Shown in pieces: positions 5,424 to 5,444 of a stretch of 5,444 bases of DNA. The stretch comes from Leclercia sp. UBA7405 (GTDB lineage: Bacteria > Pseudomonadota > Gammaproteobacteria > Enterobacterales > Enterobacteriaceae). Location of the stretch: contig DKMV01000300.1 in the NCBI GenBank assembly GCA_002469605.1, positions 225-5,668 of the forward strand. The letters run 5' to 3'. The notes beneath the pieces are model-generated. The model saw nothing but the letters and a program-made list of their open reading frames with translations, had not been told where the DNA came from and searched no databases. Positions within the stretch are counted from its first letter, which is position 1; every line of letters begins with the position of its first letter. The position numbers and the translations under genes are program-made.

Positions 5424-5444
5424 TCATAACGACAAATAATTTTG

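Overview
The window is a chromosomal core segment from a member of the Enterobacteriaceae that is not Escherichia coli K-12. The proteins and their order match the E. coli ilv / yifB / maoP neighbourhood closely, the ilvL leader peptide appears identical to the E. coli one as I remember it, and ilvG is uninterrupted, whereas K-12 carries a frameshift there. An Enterobacter, Klebsiella or Kosakonia-like genome would fit, but I cannot name the genus from sequence alone. There are no mobile elements, CRISPR arrays, tRNA or rRNA genes.

Layout. Positions 1-3250 hold the leftward branched-chain amino acid operon. Read in its own direction, it has a regulatory region (about 3250-3113), the leader peptide ilvL (3112-3014) with its attenuation hairpins and terminator (about 3047-2959), the tiny gene ilvX (2927-2877), ilvG (2874-1228), ilvM (1231-965) and ilvE (947-18). 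It presumably continues into ilvD and ilvA beyond the left edge. Positions 3113-3453 form the divergent intergenic region between ilvL and yifB. Positions 3454-4974 are yifB (comM family) on the + strand. Convergent to it is maoP (yifE) at 5337-4999, with one bidirectional terminator filling the gap. The last 107 bases are the upstream region of maoP; a good rightward promoter there probably serves hdfR, just outside the window.

How the genes work together. IlvG and IlvM form acetohydroxyacid synthase II, the valine-insensitive isozyme of the common isoleucine/valine pathway. IlvE performs the final transamination to isoleucine, valine and leucine. The ilvL leader, 15 of whose 32 codons are Leu, Val or Ile, senses charging of the three cognate tRNAs and controls read-through of the attenuator. 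ilvX and ilvG, and ilvG and ilvM, are close enough for translational coupling. YifB/ComM (a AAA+ DNA branch-migration ATPase in transformable relatives) and MaoP (Ori macrodomain organiser) are unrelated to the operon in function.

The region is conserved and mostly ordinary. I see no new multi-gene system. The points worth a second look are the two very short genes (ilvL and a diverged ilvX), an unassigned 25-codon ORF with four tandem stop codons upstream of yifB, the exact 8-bp antiterminator pairing, a Cys-poor loop in YifB, an internal repeat in MaoP, and overlapping divergent promoters at the right edge.
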